A stretch of DNA of 64,000 nucleotides from Quercus robur. Lineage: Eukaryota; Streptophyta; Magnoliopsida; Fagales; Fagaceae. Positions 23,543 to 36,373 of this stretch are shown here, one piece after another (the stretch's first letter is position 1; each line of letters opens with the position of its first letter). Location: the NCBI RefSeq assembly GCF_932294415.1, contig NC_065538.1:42809843-42873842 (forward strand), in the 5' to 3' direction. The translations under genes and the position numbers were made by a program. The notes beneath the pieces are model-generated. The model was not told the origin of the DNA, did not search any database, and saw nothing but the letters and a program-made list of their open reading frames with translations.

Positions 23543-24133
23543 AGTTAGGACCAGGGGCCTTTTGTTGGTGCCATTTAGAACAACGTTGCTTTGATTTCGT
23601 TTGCACTAAACTCACTGGTCAAGGTTTGATGCATCTCTGCAGTAATTTTGTGGGGCACTGCACTAAGGTAGTCATCCATCTGGTCACACTCTCCTGCTGT
23701 GAAAATTTTTTGAAAGTAGTCCAATGCTACTCCTGCAACATCCTCCACTTTTTCAACCCAATTATTGTTTGAATCCCTTATTCTTTGTATGTAATTTCTA
23801 CTTCTTCTTTGTGAGGCCTTTGAGTGGAAAAACTTTGTGTTTCTATCGCCATGTTTCAGCCAAGGGATCCGAGATCTCCGTGCCTAATAAATTTCTTGTT
23901 TACATAATAAATCATCCAACTTCCTACTCAGAACCAAGAGCTATGCCTTACTCTCCTCAGTATAGTCACTACAATTCAAAGTTTCAATTATGTTTGGAGT
24001 TGTTTGATTTCCTCATTTGCCAGATGGGTTTTAGTTGATCCCCAAGCCAACAAATCTACCCCACAAGCATTTATTTTTTGTTTAGCTATCTCTAGAGCAT
24101 CTGGCAGAATGCCCCCTCTACTCCAAGCTTCCT

Positions 24134-24902
24134 TTACCACAGCCTCACAATCATCCCAAAGAAGCCATGCTTCCTCAAACTTGAATCCATGACTTCTCGT
24201 CCTTGCCATTTTTTGTCACACTTCACATGGAGCACAATTGGAAGATGATCAGAGGCATAAAAGGATAAGTGTATTATCTTAGAGAGTTGAAATTTTGCCC
24301 TCCAAGCCTCATTCCCCACTGCCTTGTCCAACCTCTGTTTAGTGTTTGCAGGTCCAAGTCTTCTATTGTTCCAAGTGAAAGGGTAACCTTGGAAGCCTAA
24401 GTCAAACAATTTAGCCAAGTCCAGTGCCTCACAAAAATCATCCATAAGCTTTTGTTGCAGTGGTGTGTTGCTTAATTTCTTCGAGGAATTCATGATGGCA
24501 TTAAAGTCTCCCATACAAACCTATGGTCCATCCACAAAAGATCTAAGATGATTGAGTAGAGCCCATGACTTACCACGTTGGCTAGCTTCAGGCCACCCAT
24601 AAAATCCGATGAGAAACCAATTGAACCCATCTTCTTCCATGACTTTAACAAGAATATGGTTCATGGTGAAATTGATGAGTTCCAGCTGCACTCCTTCCCT
24701 CCAAATCAGTGTTAATCCTCCTCTAGAATTTAGTTGCTTAACCACTATTTTGTTTGGGAACGGTAGGTCCCCTAGTTGTCTGTCAAACCCCTCCTTGTCC
24801 AGTCTAGTCTCCCACAAGAAGCAAACCGTAGGTGCTTGAACCCACATGATGTCGTGAAGGCTTTAAACTGTCCAAGGGTCCCCAAGCCCTTAGTAGTTCC
24901 AA
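24134..24902 (-). pseudogene. LINE apurinic endonuclease domain
   Basis: Pieces show FLWETRLDKEGF, GGLTLIWREGVQLELINF and MGDFNAIMNSSKK with QRLDKAVGNEAW, the usual endonuclease blocks. The N-terminal box normally WNCRGLG reads WNY-stop-GLG at about 24882-24905, explained by two transitions. Confidence 0.82.
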
Positions 24903-24912
24903 CTTAAAACTT

Positions 24913-26294
24913 TCATTGCATCCGGCAAGGGCGGTTCTCCACCCTTGCCAATTCATTATCGTGGACATCCTCTGTGTCTGCAACTCTCCTTTGTTTTGCT
25001 GTTTTCGCCATTACCTCGTGCTCACCTTTAGGTTCTACAACATGATTGATCCCTCTTTTACCCAACTTTGATATAGGACACTCTTTATTTGTTTGCACCA
25101 GCCCACAGTCCATACGGGCAACACAAGTCCACTTGGGCTTGGTTTTTGAGTCCGTAGGCCCAATAGTTTTAAAATCTTGCACATGGTTAGTATAAAGGGG
25201 CACGTGATCTGCATTAACATTTGAATTTGGAACCTCAATAATGTTACCCGCATTCTTACGGATACCCCTTCCCAAACTAGTCTTAACGTCTCCGAGTTTC
25301 ATGGGTGAGAATTGATGGCCTTCTAATTGAATCTCGGATTTTTCGTTGCTTCCAAATCCACGTTCCTCTCTAGGGTTTCCATCTTGCTTCTCGGACACCA
25401 CCAAAATTGGCTCCGCTTGTTGTGAATTACCCCCTCCACCACCTTGTGCCTCACCCCCTTCCCTAGTTGGTCTCGATGGACTCGTGGTGGTTCGCTTCGG
25501 TGGCATACGTGAGCAGCCACCAGATGCTCTCATCCAATCCCCGTTCTAGCACTTCACATCTCCATTGTGTTTAGCAGCAGCAAAATGTTCAGTGCAATGC
25601 CGAAGATTGTGTCCAAGCATACCACAGTAGTGACAGAAAAGTGGCAGCCTCTCATACTTAAACTTTCCCTATGTTCGTTCACCATCTGCACTAGCTAGAT
25701 AAGCCCCCCGCCTAAGTGGTTTAGAGATAGGCAAGTCCACCTTAACCTTCATAAAAAAGTTTGATCATTAGGATTCCACCTCCTCTCCACATCTTCCACT
25801 TTACCTAGTCTGCCTCTAACCTTCGTAGCCACTGTGGGAGACACCATATTGAATGGAGCATCCCAAATTTGAATCCAAAGAGAAGCAAAGTCCGAACTAA
25901 CATTCCTAGCATTCATGCCTCTATCACTATGCCACTTCTGTAGCAAGAGAAGTTGATTATCAAACGTCCCCGAGCCATCATGTAGTATTCTCTCCATGTC
26001 AAACTCAGTGTTGAATTTAAATTGGAAAAGATTTTCCCCCACCTCTACAATCTATAATCCTTCATTCAAACCCCAGGCCCTTCTTAGAGTGGCTTTCACT
26101 GCTCTTTTGTTGTAAGGTTTACAACTGAGAAACTTTTTGATCAGACTTAAGTTACAACTTTCAATCTCCCTTAATCTTCCTTCATCCGAGATCGCAATAG
26201 TTTCCTCTTCCTCCACTGTTAACGTCATGTTCTTCAAGCTATCAATAACCTCCTCTACCATTGTGATAACATAAGGGTTTGATAGGAAAGACAA
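24913..26294 (-). pseudogene. LINE N-terminal (DUF4283-like) and zinc-knuckle region
   Basis: Open pieces 26052-26294 and 25749-26042 show the DUF4283-type pattern (LRRAWGLNEGL; ASLWIQIWDAPFN). The zinc knuckle CHYCGMLGHNLRHC (CX2CX4HX4C) lies at about 25593-25635. The segment 24913-25533 is a low-conservation basic linker. Stops separate the parts. RNA binding is the expected role of this region. Confidence 0.78.
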
Positions 26295-26390
26295 CCACAG
26301 TAATAGTTTAGAAGATAGGCTAAACCCTAAGGGTGATCCTTAGGGAGGGAAGGCTCGTCAACAGACGAGAGAGACAGCTCCTACACGAGG

Positions 26391-27419
26391 AGAGTTTTTT
26401 CCTCTATTTTGGGAGTTTAGTTGTTTATTTAGGGTTTTAAATACATTTACTTTAGTGTTGCTTTGGTTATCCTTAAAATGGATACTAAATGGTAATTAGT
26501 ATATTGAATCATAATATATCAACGGTAACTAAAAAAAAGGGTACAACTTCAAATACGTTTGACATCTTTTCAAAAAAAAAAAAAAAAGTTTGACACTAAC
26601 AAACCAATTAAGGAATGGTTAGAAACCAATCAATTAACATTGAATAAAAGAAAAACATTGACCACTAAAGTATACTAGGCAGCCAGCTCATAACAAAGTG
26701 TTAACAAATATAAGTAATAAATATAAAATATTATGATCTTTATAAAAATATTACAATAAGTATAAATAAATAAACAAAATTGAATTCCTCTACCTCATGT
26801 GCTCTATTTAAGTATATGTTGAGAACAAATTGTTACCAAATCTAATATTATAATTTTATATTGTAGATAGTATTTTTTTTTTTTTTTTGGTAACAATTAA
26901 ACAGATTTAAAAGTTGAGAGGATATGACTCCTTCTATGTTCAAAGGAAAGACCAAAGGAATAGATGACCAATAATTCATTATCAGTGTAGTGTATTATCC
27001 CTTTTAATGCAAATGCTAAATATATGAAAGTTCTAGCAGGAGTTTTTGATTCAACATAGTGAGATCCCCTATATCATTATTGTTATGCCATGTACATTAC
27101 TACTTAAGATTGCTGATTCAGAAGGTTCTTACAAATGTATAGACTAAATCTTGGGTTTTTACCTTTAATTAATATCATAAACCAATAGATTCATAATAGG
27201 ATTTGTAAGCTTGATTATCATAGATAGATGGAGAAGAGAGGTATGGGTTAGGCAGAGTAGAAAGGAGACCAAACAAAAATCTGATAATTTGATAGTTGGG
27301 GGTGGAAATTTGAACCCTAGACATTCCCACTAGAAACAACAGGAGTTGAGAGATGTCATATGAGCTATAAAGCTATTTGTGATAGTTTTTAAATTCTATT
27401 GTGTCTATATAAAAAAGAG
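26391..27419. other. intergenic, nothing recognised
   Basis: AT-rich sequence with A- or T-runs near 26572 and 26874. No gene or clear repeat boundary seen. Confidence 0.5.
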
Positions 27420-28905
27420 TAAATTGCAAATTATACCCTTGTAATTTGGGGTTGTTTGGATTTTACATCTCAAAGTTTCAAAAATTCAATTTTACACCCC
27501 AAAGTTTCATTCTGTTAGCAATTCGCCCCCCTTCGCTCCGGTTAATTTCTATTGTTAAGTGACACATCATCTTGCTGATGTGTTTTATTTTTGCCAAATC
27601 AGCTCTAAAACGATGCCATTTCAATGAAAACTAAGAAAAGAGCTGGCATTGTAAAATGAAAACACAAAACTCATCACCCATACAACATTGTTTCAGCCCA
27701 ACTCAAAAATCTTAAATCAAAACCCCATGACCCTTACTGCCTTACCTCCTTAAGTGAACCCAAACCCAAACTATCAACTCGCCTTAAGTGAACCCAAGCT
27801 CCATTGTTGAAGGCTCCAAGCAATGGCAATGGCAATGGCAATGGCCACTCCGACAGTGAGTTCTTCTCTCTCTCTATCTTTTTGGATTTGTCTTTTGTCA
27901 TTGATCTTGGTGTTTTTTTTTTTATTGGGTTTGCTTGGGGTTTTTCTTGATTGGGTTTATTGGAGTTTTATTAAATTTTTCTGTTGGGGTTTTTGTTGAT
28001 TGGGTTTTGCTGGAGTTTTTGTTAAATTTTTTAGGTTATGGATTTGTTGTTGGAACTGTCTATCTGTGTGTGATTTAAATTCATTTGCTTCCGTATTGGA
28101 ACTGTTTGTGTGAGTTTGTGGTGAAGTTTGTTTCTCTTTGATTTTTTTTTTTTTTTTTTGGGTTTTTGTAGCACTTTGATACTATTGAATAGTACCAATT
28201 TGCCCTAAGGATTTTCATAGTAGTTTGTTGTCAATGATTTGTAATATAGTTGGTTGTATTTTGTTTAGTTCTAGATACTTTATTGATCTTTAATTTTGGT
28301 GGGTCAGTTTGTGATGATGAGCTGTGTATTGTATGGAGTAAAGTAATGCACGATTTTCATAGTAGTTTGTTGTCAATGATTTATAATATAGTTGGTTGTA
28401 TTTTGTTTAGTTCTAGATACTTTTTGATCTTTAATTTTGGCAGGTCAGTTTGTGATGATGAGCTGTGTATTGTATGGTGTAAAGTATGCACATTTTTAAT
28501 TGATAAATTGACTAAGTACAATGGTTGTGGTCCAACTGAGTGGTCCATGTGTTGTGTTTTGTGCCTCCCATTTGCATGTATGTTGTTGTATTTATATGTG
28601 TATTATATTTTTGTAATGTATTAATTAAAGGTTATATATTTTTCTCAAAAAAATTAAAGGTTATATATGGGTGATAAGTTTTGTGTGTTTTCATTTAAGC
28701 TGAAATGACGTCATTTATGGGTCTGATTTGGCAAAAATAAAACACATCAACAAGATGATATGTCACTTAACAGTAAAAATTAACCCCCGGGGGAAGGGGG
28801 GGTTGCTAATGGAATGAAACTTTGCAGTGTAAAATCAAATGTCTGAATCTTTAGGGTGTAAAATCCCAATAACCCTAAACTTCAGGAGATTAATTAAATT
28901 AAATT
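27420..28905. mobile_element. long-TIR (Mutator-like) element with possible captured exon
   Basis: Inverted ends of about 180 bp: left blocks GGATTTTACATCTC, AAAGTTTCATTCTGTTAGCA and TGTTTTATTTTTGCCAAATC recur inverted at 28710-28880. The interior holds ATGGCAATGGCAATGGCAAT followed by a GTGAGT donor-like site (27822-27866), reading MAMAMAMATPT, and a tandem duplication at 28210-28490. No transposase. Target duplication not resolved. Confidence 0.62.
28210..28490 (+). repeat. 142-bp tandem duplication
   Basis: GATTTTCATAGTAGTTTGTT begins each unit (28210 and 28352), and the units end near TGTATTGTATGGWGTAAAGT. They differ by small indels. This explains the open frame of 124 codons that spans both units. 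Confidence 0.85.
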
Positions 28906-29908
28906 AATCTCCTCACATATGTTTTGCACATAATATAGCTTTTTTTATTTATTTATTTATTTTTTAAATACGCTTTTGAATAGTTGTAAGTAGTTATAGT
29001 TTAAGGATGATATAAGGATGAAACTTAGGTAAAATTAAAAGCAAGATAGTCAATTTTATGCAAGATGTTGTTTCAATTTAGCTAAGGAAATGAAATGTTT
29101 AATACCTGTCAATACTGGTGTATCGTTTCAAGGTTACTATAATCTAAATACTTTTTTTTATATAACCAATAATCTATATACCTACATACATATGTTTGTA
29201 TGTATTTATTTACATATTTATAAACATATAATTTAAAATCTGTATATTTTATAAGCCTAAATATTAACCAAGGTATATTAACCTTATGTATATGCTTAAA
29301 TAACATGTTTAATATATTTTTTTGTACTAATTGAAAAATCCCATGTATGGTATAACTCAAAATAATCCAGTATTTTATTTGGTACATTTCAAAAAAGTAT
29401 TAATATTAATTTAATGGCCAATGCAATATATACCAGTGACCATTGATACAACCAGTACTGATATGGTATTAACTACTTTGGTTAAAAGAGTGAATTTAAA
29501 TTTGTTAGAAGTATTAAATGATTAAATTTACCATATTCCAATAGCTTAATATTTTTGGAGAATTAGTAATTTAACATGGTATTAAAATAAGAGGTTATAA
29601 GTTTGATTATTGTCTCATTCACTCTACCTCCCATTTACGTGTAATTTAACAAAATTCAACTTCAAATTTAATTTTAGCTAAGACTATTTTTAAATCTTGT
29701 AATATACTCTTATGTAATATTGGGTTTTAATCATTTATTGAATATTCTAGGAAATTTTAAAAAGTGAACCCAAGCCACCAAGATCTTCTTAGATAATAAT
29801 GATTAAATTTTCTATTAAATTTAATTGTTTGGCTTTGCTAAACAAAATAAGTGCTTATAAGTGCTTATATAGATTCTCAAAAAAAAAAAAAAGTGCTTAT
29901 ATAATAAA
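28906..29908. other. intergenic, very AT-rich
   Basis: No gene or defined repeat seen. Short TA-rich and T-run stretches only. Confidence 0.5.
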
Positions 29909-30289
29909 GTACAAAATTTGGCTACAAAATTAGTTGTAGCCAATAACTACAATTTCACTTAATATCTTTTTATTAAATAAGAATTTTAACAAATCCACTA
30001 TTAGATAACATTTTCTGCTTATACCCTCCATACTTGCAAAATTTTTAGAAGATCAATAATTATGTCATTAATCAAATGTTTAAATTTAAAGTTTTTGTAG
30101 ACTAAAATTATGCATAAAAAAGAAGTTTATAGATTGAATAGTAAATAATATCTAATTAGCACATAATTGACATGCGTGTAAAGAACATGAAATCTAATAG
30201 TTAAATTTTAAAAATATTTAGTTATATTAATGTTTTTAGTAAGATTTATAATTATTGCCTACAACCAAGTTTGTAGCCAAATCCTATCC
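29909..30289 (-). mobile_element. MITE, about 380 bp (copy 1)
   Basis: Ends TTTGGCTACAAAATTAGTTG and, inverted, TTTGGCTACAAACTTGGTTG. The interior matches 30340-30737 in reverse orientation, for example ATCCACTATTAGAT here against the inverted AATCCAATAGTGGATT there. Confidence 0.7.
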
Positions 30290-30339
30290 AAAAAAAAAAA
30301 ATTTGTAACCAAATTTTATCTTATAATAAAATAAAATAA

Positions 30340-30737
30340 GGACAAAGTTTAGCTACAAAATTGGTTGTAGCTTAAGGCTACAAACTCACTCAATAAAATA
30401 AATAATACAACATATTTTGAAAATCTAACCGTTGAATTGCATGTTCTTTACGCCCTTAATACACATGTTAAATATTGTGTCAATCGGATATCATTTACTA
30501 TATGATCTATAAGCTTATATTTTGTGCATAATTTTAAATTACAAAAACTTGCAATTTAAAAAATGTATTGATGACATAGCTATTAATCTTTAATTTTCTT
30601 GAAATTTTGCAAGTATGGAGAATATAAGAAGAAGATGTAATCCAATAGTGGATTTGTCAAAATTCACATCTAATAAAAAGATATTAAGTAAGTTTATAGC
30701 CTAAGGCTACAACCAATTTTGTAGCTAAACTTTGTCC
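30340..30737 (+). mobile_element. MITE, 398 bp (copy 2), Mutator-type ends
   Basis: TIRs GGACAAAGTTTAGCTACAAA at both ends (inverted on the right), with flanks ATAAAATAA and ATAAAAAAA that resemble a 9-bp target duplication with one change. It is an inverted relative of copy 1 only 50 bases away. Confidence 0.72.
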
Positions 30738-31779
30738 ATAAAAAAATAACACCAACTCAGCCTCTTCTCAATAAAAAACTCATTTATGCTCATTTGTTTA
30801 TAAACAAGCCATACTTGAGCCTTAGTCTTAAACTTGTTTAATAAATCAAGCCCAAGCAAATATTAAGGGCAAAATAGAAAATACATAAATTTCAAAACTT
30901 GATTCCAATCCCACTCAAATTATCCATGAAGTGTAATTCTAAAATCACACTTTTTCTTTTTCACAACTATCTTATGTGACCTATCACTTTTACATAAACC
31001 TATCATTTTTTCTCCACCACTCACAGTTTGCCGCATTAGAGTTGTAGCAAAATTGTGGCTTAATAGAACATGGTCCTAGAATTTTTTCTTGGAGGAATTA
31101 AGAAGAGTACTTTTTAACCCCTTCCAAGTCAAACCCACGAATAATTTCCCCTCCCCTTTTAGAAAACATCAAAAATTAAATCCCCACCCCAATACAACCA
31201 CTTCACACAGCGAAGGCAGGTTAAAACGAATAAACATAGACTGTACGAGTTAAATTTCAAAACCCCTTATTTAGCGGGGGGAAAAAAAATCAAAACCCCT
31301 TAAGTCACTGTAAAACCGTAAGATTGTTAAAAAGAAAATGCTATAGAACATGACAATCATCGAGTTCCAACAAGATTATATGTATAGTTGTGTAGGTTTA
31401 AGGAATTTCTGTAACATATCCTAGATAATTGGGACAAAGGTATGCACTGATGACTCCATTTTCATCCTCATGGATGACTCAAGCTTAATTAGTACAGAAT
31501 AAAACTTTAATTTCTATTGGACATCCTTTTAGAAATATATCACCTGTAAAATATTAGTGGAACTGTGTTATACAAAGAACCAGTCTATTTCACTCGTGCA
31601 TAGCACTTATCTTTACCATGATAATTCCAAGAACACAACCTTTCAACCACCAATTCATTCTTTGTCCAACCTGTGAGAATCAGAAGGCAGACCGAAATCT
31701 ACCACATGATAGGCTATCAGACCTGACATCACTCCTCTTGAGGCGCGCTCTTACACAGTGCAGGAAAATTGCCAGATAT
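30738..31779. other. 3' flank of the DEG15-like gene
   Basis: No other gene seen. The rightmost few hundred bases are probably the 3' untranslated region of the DEG15-like gene (the gene reads leftwards); a poly(A) site cannot be fixed. Confidence 0.5.
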
Positions 31780-33808
31780 TCATAACTTGCTGGGGATGAT
31801 CTCATTAGAAAGCCTTTCCATCTTGCGAAGTTGGATGGACTTTTTAAGCAACTCCTGCCTTTCAGCCATAAATTTAGCAAAACGGGAACCCTTCCCTTCT
31901 TTGTTGTTATCTTCTAGTAGCGATTGCGGCAGATTAGGCAGAGGGGGGGGCTTGGGGGATAGCGGTGGCATCAATGCCCATACAGAAGAAAGGTGTTCAT
32001 TCGGTTGATCAAGGATTCGTAGAAGTGACAGATCCTGCATATCTGTCGGAGAAAAGCAAAGTCATCAGATCCACCACAACTATACTTCCTAACTTCAGTA
32101 ATTACTAAGTACCATGGAGAATTCATCTAACATAAAAACTATGGCATAAATACAATATTTTCTTACTTCCTTCTTCCGCTTTCTCACTTTTTATGTAAAA
32201 AATTCATTCTTCCCCCAAAAAAAAAAAGAATGCAATGCATAAGCAAGAAATTCGTTTGAATTTCAATAAGAGAAAATAGTTTATTTTTCTCATGCTAAGC
32301 ACCATAGTCAATTTGTCCTGCTTGCACTGCATATCTAGCCAAAAAGCTACCCAATTTTCTGATGAAATTGAGCTATTAAGATTTGTGAAGCTAAAAGTGG
32401 GATCATCATTTCTTATAAATAATAAAAAAGGAAACTTTTTTACATGGTCATGATAATAAAAGTGAAATCATATTATCTTCTGCAGTTTTAAAGACACTAA
32501 CCCTCTGAGAATTTGAAGATTGGTGCCAGAGCAGCACATGGAATACTAAAGTTCAGATGCGGTATAACTGTTCCACCACCATGCCTTGCATTGCTGTATC
32601 AAGAATATGAAATTCAATCAACAAATTGAATGATCATTGAAATATGAATGAAAATGCAAAGAAGAACATGATTAATATCCTAGGGGTGAACCTTAGGATT
32701 TAGCATGTTCTCTCTTATTTTCTTGTATCTCTATTTTCAACACCTCCTAGATCATGACACAAACCAAGTATGCAAGTAGGCAGCACCAACTTCCACCAAG
32801 GAACTATACTCATAGGAGACTAAGAGTCCGTTTGAGAACAGCTTATTAAGTTGACACTGAAAAGTTTTTGTTGAAAGTACCATAGATAAAGTTAAAAACT
32901 AGTTGAAATAGTACAGTGAGACCCATAAATAGTATCAAAAAGTGCAATGTGACCCATAAATAGTTGCAAAAATAAGTTGAATAATACCAAAATTAGCTAA
33001 ATAGTAAAAAAAAAAATTGTCTTTTTCAGCCAATGTCAAACGCAACCTAAGAGTTCCCCTTGACATCAAAATCTAGAAGCCCAACACCAATGACGTCACA
33101 CCACATCACAACCCACAAGTGTGGAATTGGAATCAACTTCATGGGCATAGCAGGAAAAGTGTTGGATTTGAAGAAAGGGGAACAAACCCTACCTCTCCCC
33201 TCACCCCCCCAGTCTCTTTTTCTACCTCATAGTAACTTGTATCATTTTGTACAATTTCAGTCACTGTACCTTGTAACAAGTCCAATCATATGACCATCTG
33301 AATTGACAACAGCACCACCACTACCACCAGGATGGACAGCGGCTGTTGTTTCAAGCATCACTGGAAATTGTCCTTGTGTATCTCCTTCTTGACTGAATGA
33401 ATACGAGTTGGGCATCGTTGCTTTGACCACTTTTGCTACCACACCAGAGCAGACAGATGGGAAGAAGCCTGTTGGGGATTTGGAAGCAGAACCGGATACA
33501 AAGACTTGAGAAACTATATTTCCAGGGTGGGGGGGGGGGGGGACATTAAATTTGAACAAACAATAAGAACATAGAATGGAAATATATGCACATCTCACGA
33601 GAACAGAATCTAGTCCTCCTTCATGGCACTTAGAAGTGAAAATCCAATCTATAGAACAATGTTGCATTAAATACCAGAGTTAAAGACATGATATAAAGAG
33701 AATCAAATTTCATGATTCAGATTCACAGACAGTCATATGTCTAATGAACACGGTAGAGTGAATTGAAGTGAAAAAGGGTTTAGAATAAAGGAAATTATCT
33801 TAACCTGC

Positions 33809-33864
<56 letters not shown>

Positions 33865-35515
33865 AAATTAAATCACATTTTTGTGGGAAAAAAAAAATCC
33901 AGGTTTAGTAATGTCATTATTTTTGTAACAAACCTCCCTCCCTTATGTGCAGTAGCTAAGATTGTTGTATTAGAATAAATCAGACTATCAGAATCCCAAA
34001 ATGTAAAAAGGTTTCTAAAGTCTTTTTATGGTACAGTGGTACTAAACTCATAAAGTTCAGCAAACATAGGATTAAAAGTTATTTCAGAAAATTTAATTAT
34101 CACAATTTTACGGGTAATAACTGATAAATTGTTCTGTGAGACACACACACACACACACACAAATTTCTGAAAATGCAATGAAGATAAATATTTAAGATGT
34201 CACATCACCAAAATGCAATATTATATTCCATGGGGTTTCAACCAACCAAAAGCAGAGAAATAAGGTAAGCAAAGCTATACCACATCTTGGGCCAAAGAGT
34301 CCATGTCCAATAACATATGCCTTTGATCCCAAAGATGGGCATTCAAAATCCACGATGATAGGCGAAAGTTGATCGGGAACATACTCAAGCTGCAGCAGGG
34401 CAACATCTAAAGGTCCTTTACAAACATATAGTACTTTAGCATCACACCAAACCCAGGGTTGCCTATGATCCAGGCGAACACGTATGTTTCTATGGCCTCT
34501 GTAAGATGAATTCATTTTATATCCACTAAACTCATTAGAGAGAAAAGTATTCACAGTCTTCAGCGACTTTGGCAGCAAACTCTGAATCTTCTGGTTGCCC
34601 TCAACTCTATTCTGGACAAGCGATGCAGATTCCTCAGTCAAGAAGGAAAGATCCTCTGACTGGGATCCATATCTTACACCCCTGACAGTTGTTTTCCCAA
34701 ATCTCCACGGTTCTAACAGGTGAGCATTTGTAAGTATCAGGCCTTGGTTGTTGAGCAGAACCCCAGATGCCCAAACTCCATCATCACAAGTAACAAGACA
34801 AATAGCACCCATTGCCTGCTCAACTGCTAGCTGGGAGGGGTAATAGGAATCAAGATGCTTGTGCAAATAGCGAAAGGTTCCATCTAAGTCTTTGCCATCA
34901 GATAAAAATGCTTTCCCAACAGCATTAAAATTTCCTTCCTTGTAACCAGGTCCTTTTTCTGCATTTTGAGGATCCTTCCGCAGCAAATCACAACAAGCAG
35001 TTGCCATGGCTTCCCATGGAATCACCAGCTGTTACCCAGCGCTAAAGTTTTGCATGATGAGTTAATTATAACAAAGTTCAAACTATGTGGAAGAGAGAGA
35101 AATCTTCTTAAATTACCTGAACTTCAGCACCACTGGCTTTTTGCCTTAGCGGTTTTATAAAAATACCGATGAGATGTGCATGCTCACCAAAAACTGGACC
35201 ACCCTCAATTCCTGACAGATTCAGTATTAAAGGGAATGAGAAGCCAATAGAATATGAATAATAAAAAATCAAACAAAGAAATGCACTCACCAGGAAGACC
35301 CCGTATGTCAGCCATCAACAATGATCTATTCAATGAATTAGGTGGATAGCAGTTGGCAATGGATCCGACTGATATACTGATGCAAGCAGCAAAATAATTT
35401 TAAAAAAGAGAAGAAAAATGAAAAGCGTGATGCATCAAATGGAACACTATATACATGCACACACACAGAGAACAAAAACTAATTTGGTCTCAAAGATTGA
35501 ATGCCCACAATGAGC

Positions 35516-35546
<31 letters not shown>

Positions 35547-36322
35547 ACACCAAAAACACCCCAACCCCCCACCCCACCCCGCCCCCCCCCAAAAAAAAAC
35601 ACCATATAATTAATGAAAAGAAAAATACAGGGATAAGTAATCTTCTTTTTTATCGGTAAATTAGAAATACACCCAAAGAATCTTGCAAGCATTACTTCAT
35701 CCTCTGGGCTCCACACTTATCTTTGATGCGGGAAGCACAAAGACAATTATATTCAAGGGTAATTGCACAAATCTACCCTAAACTATAAGGTTTTTGCACC
35801 TTGCACGTAAATCATTAGAACTTGCAATCACCACCACAATTTTTAAAAAGCTGGTACATTGCAACCCATAGCCAGATTAGTTGTTAGAACCTATGAAGCA
35901 CGGGTGCGTTTCGAGACTCGGGTGTGGGTGTGGGTGCGGGACTCGGCAATTTTTGAAAAAGTAGGGTGCGGGTACGGCGGGACTCGGCGATTAAAAAATT
36001 ATTAAAAATATTTTTATTTATATTTTCTATATATTTTTACTATTAAAATATTCTTAAAAAACACATTAATATACTTGATTCACAAAACAAAGAAAGAAGA
36101 AGGCAAGAAACACATCTGAGGTCAGAATTTCAGCTTCTCCGGCGAGTTTCATGGCCGATTTTGGCCTGTTTCGGCCGTTTCCGACATGTTTCAGCCGTAT
36201 CAGTCGCCGGCCAATACGGACCGATATAGCCAATAAGGCCCGATTCTGGCCGAATCAGCCCGGTTCGGCGCGAATTGAAGCCGATTCAGCGTGAATCGAG
36301 CTACGTCGGCGCGAATCTAAAG

Positions 36323-36373
<51 letters not shown>

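Larger units (their letters stand above)
20751..26390 (-). mobile_element. full-length but broken LINE (L1-like, with RNase H)
   Basis: Reads leftwards from about 26390 to a poly(A) tail (T-run on the plus strand, 20751-20785). The order is DUF4283-like and zinc knuckle region, variable linker, endonuclease, reverse transcriptase, zf-RVT and RNase H, the full set of a plant L1. Frames are interrupted by several stops and shifts. Target-site duplications were not found. Its 3' end lies 6 bases from the solo-LTR target duplication. Confidence 0.9.

Noticed and set aside
28250..28624. Open frame of 124 codons
   Set aside because: It runs across a 142-bp tandem duplication, so the protein repeats itself by that route. 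It lies inside a TIR element and matches no known family.
33257..33667. 136-codon minus-strand protein as a separate gene
   Set aside because: It is DEG15 exon 12 preceded by intron sequence read in frame; the acceptor at 33469 sets the true edge.
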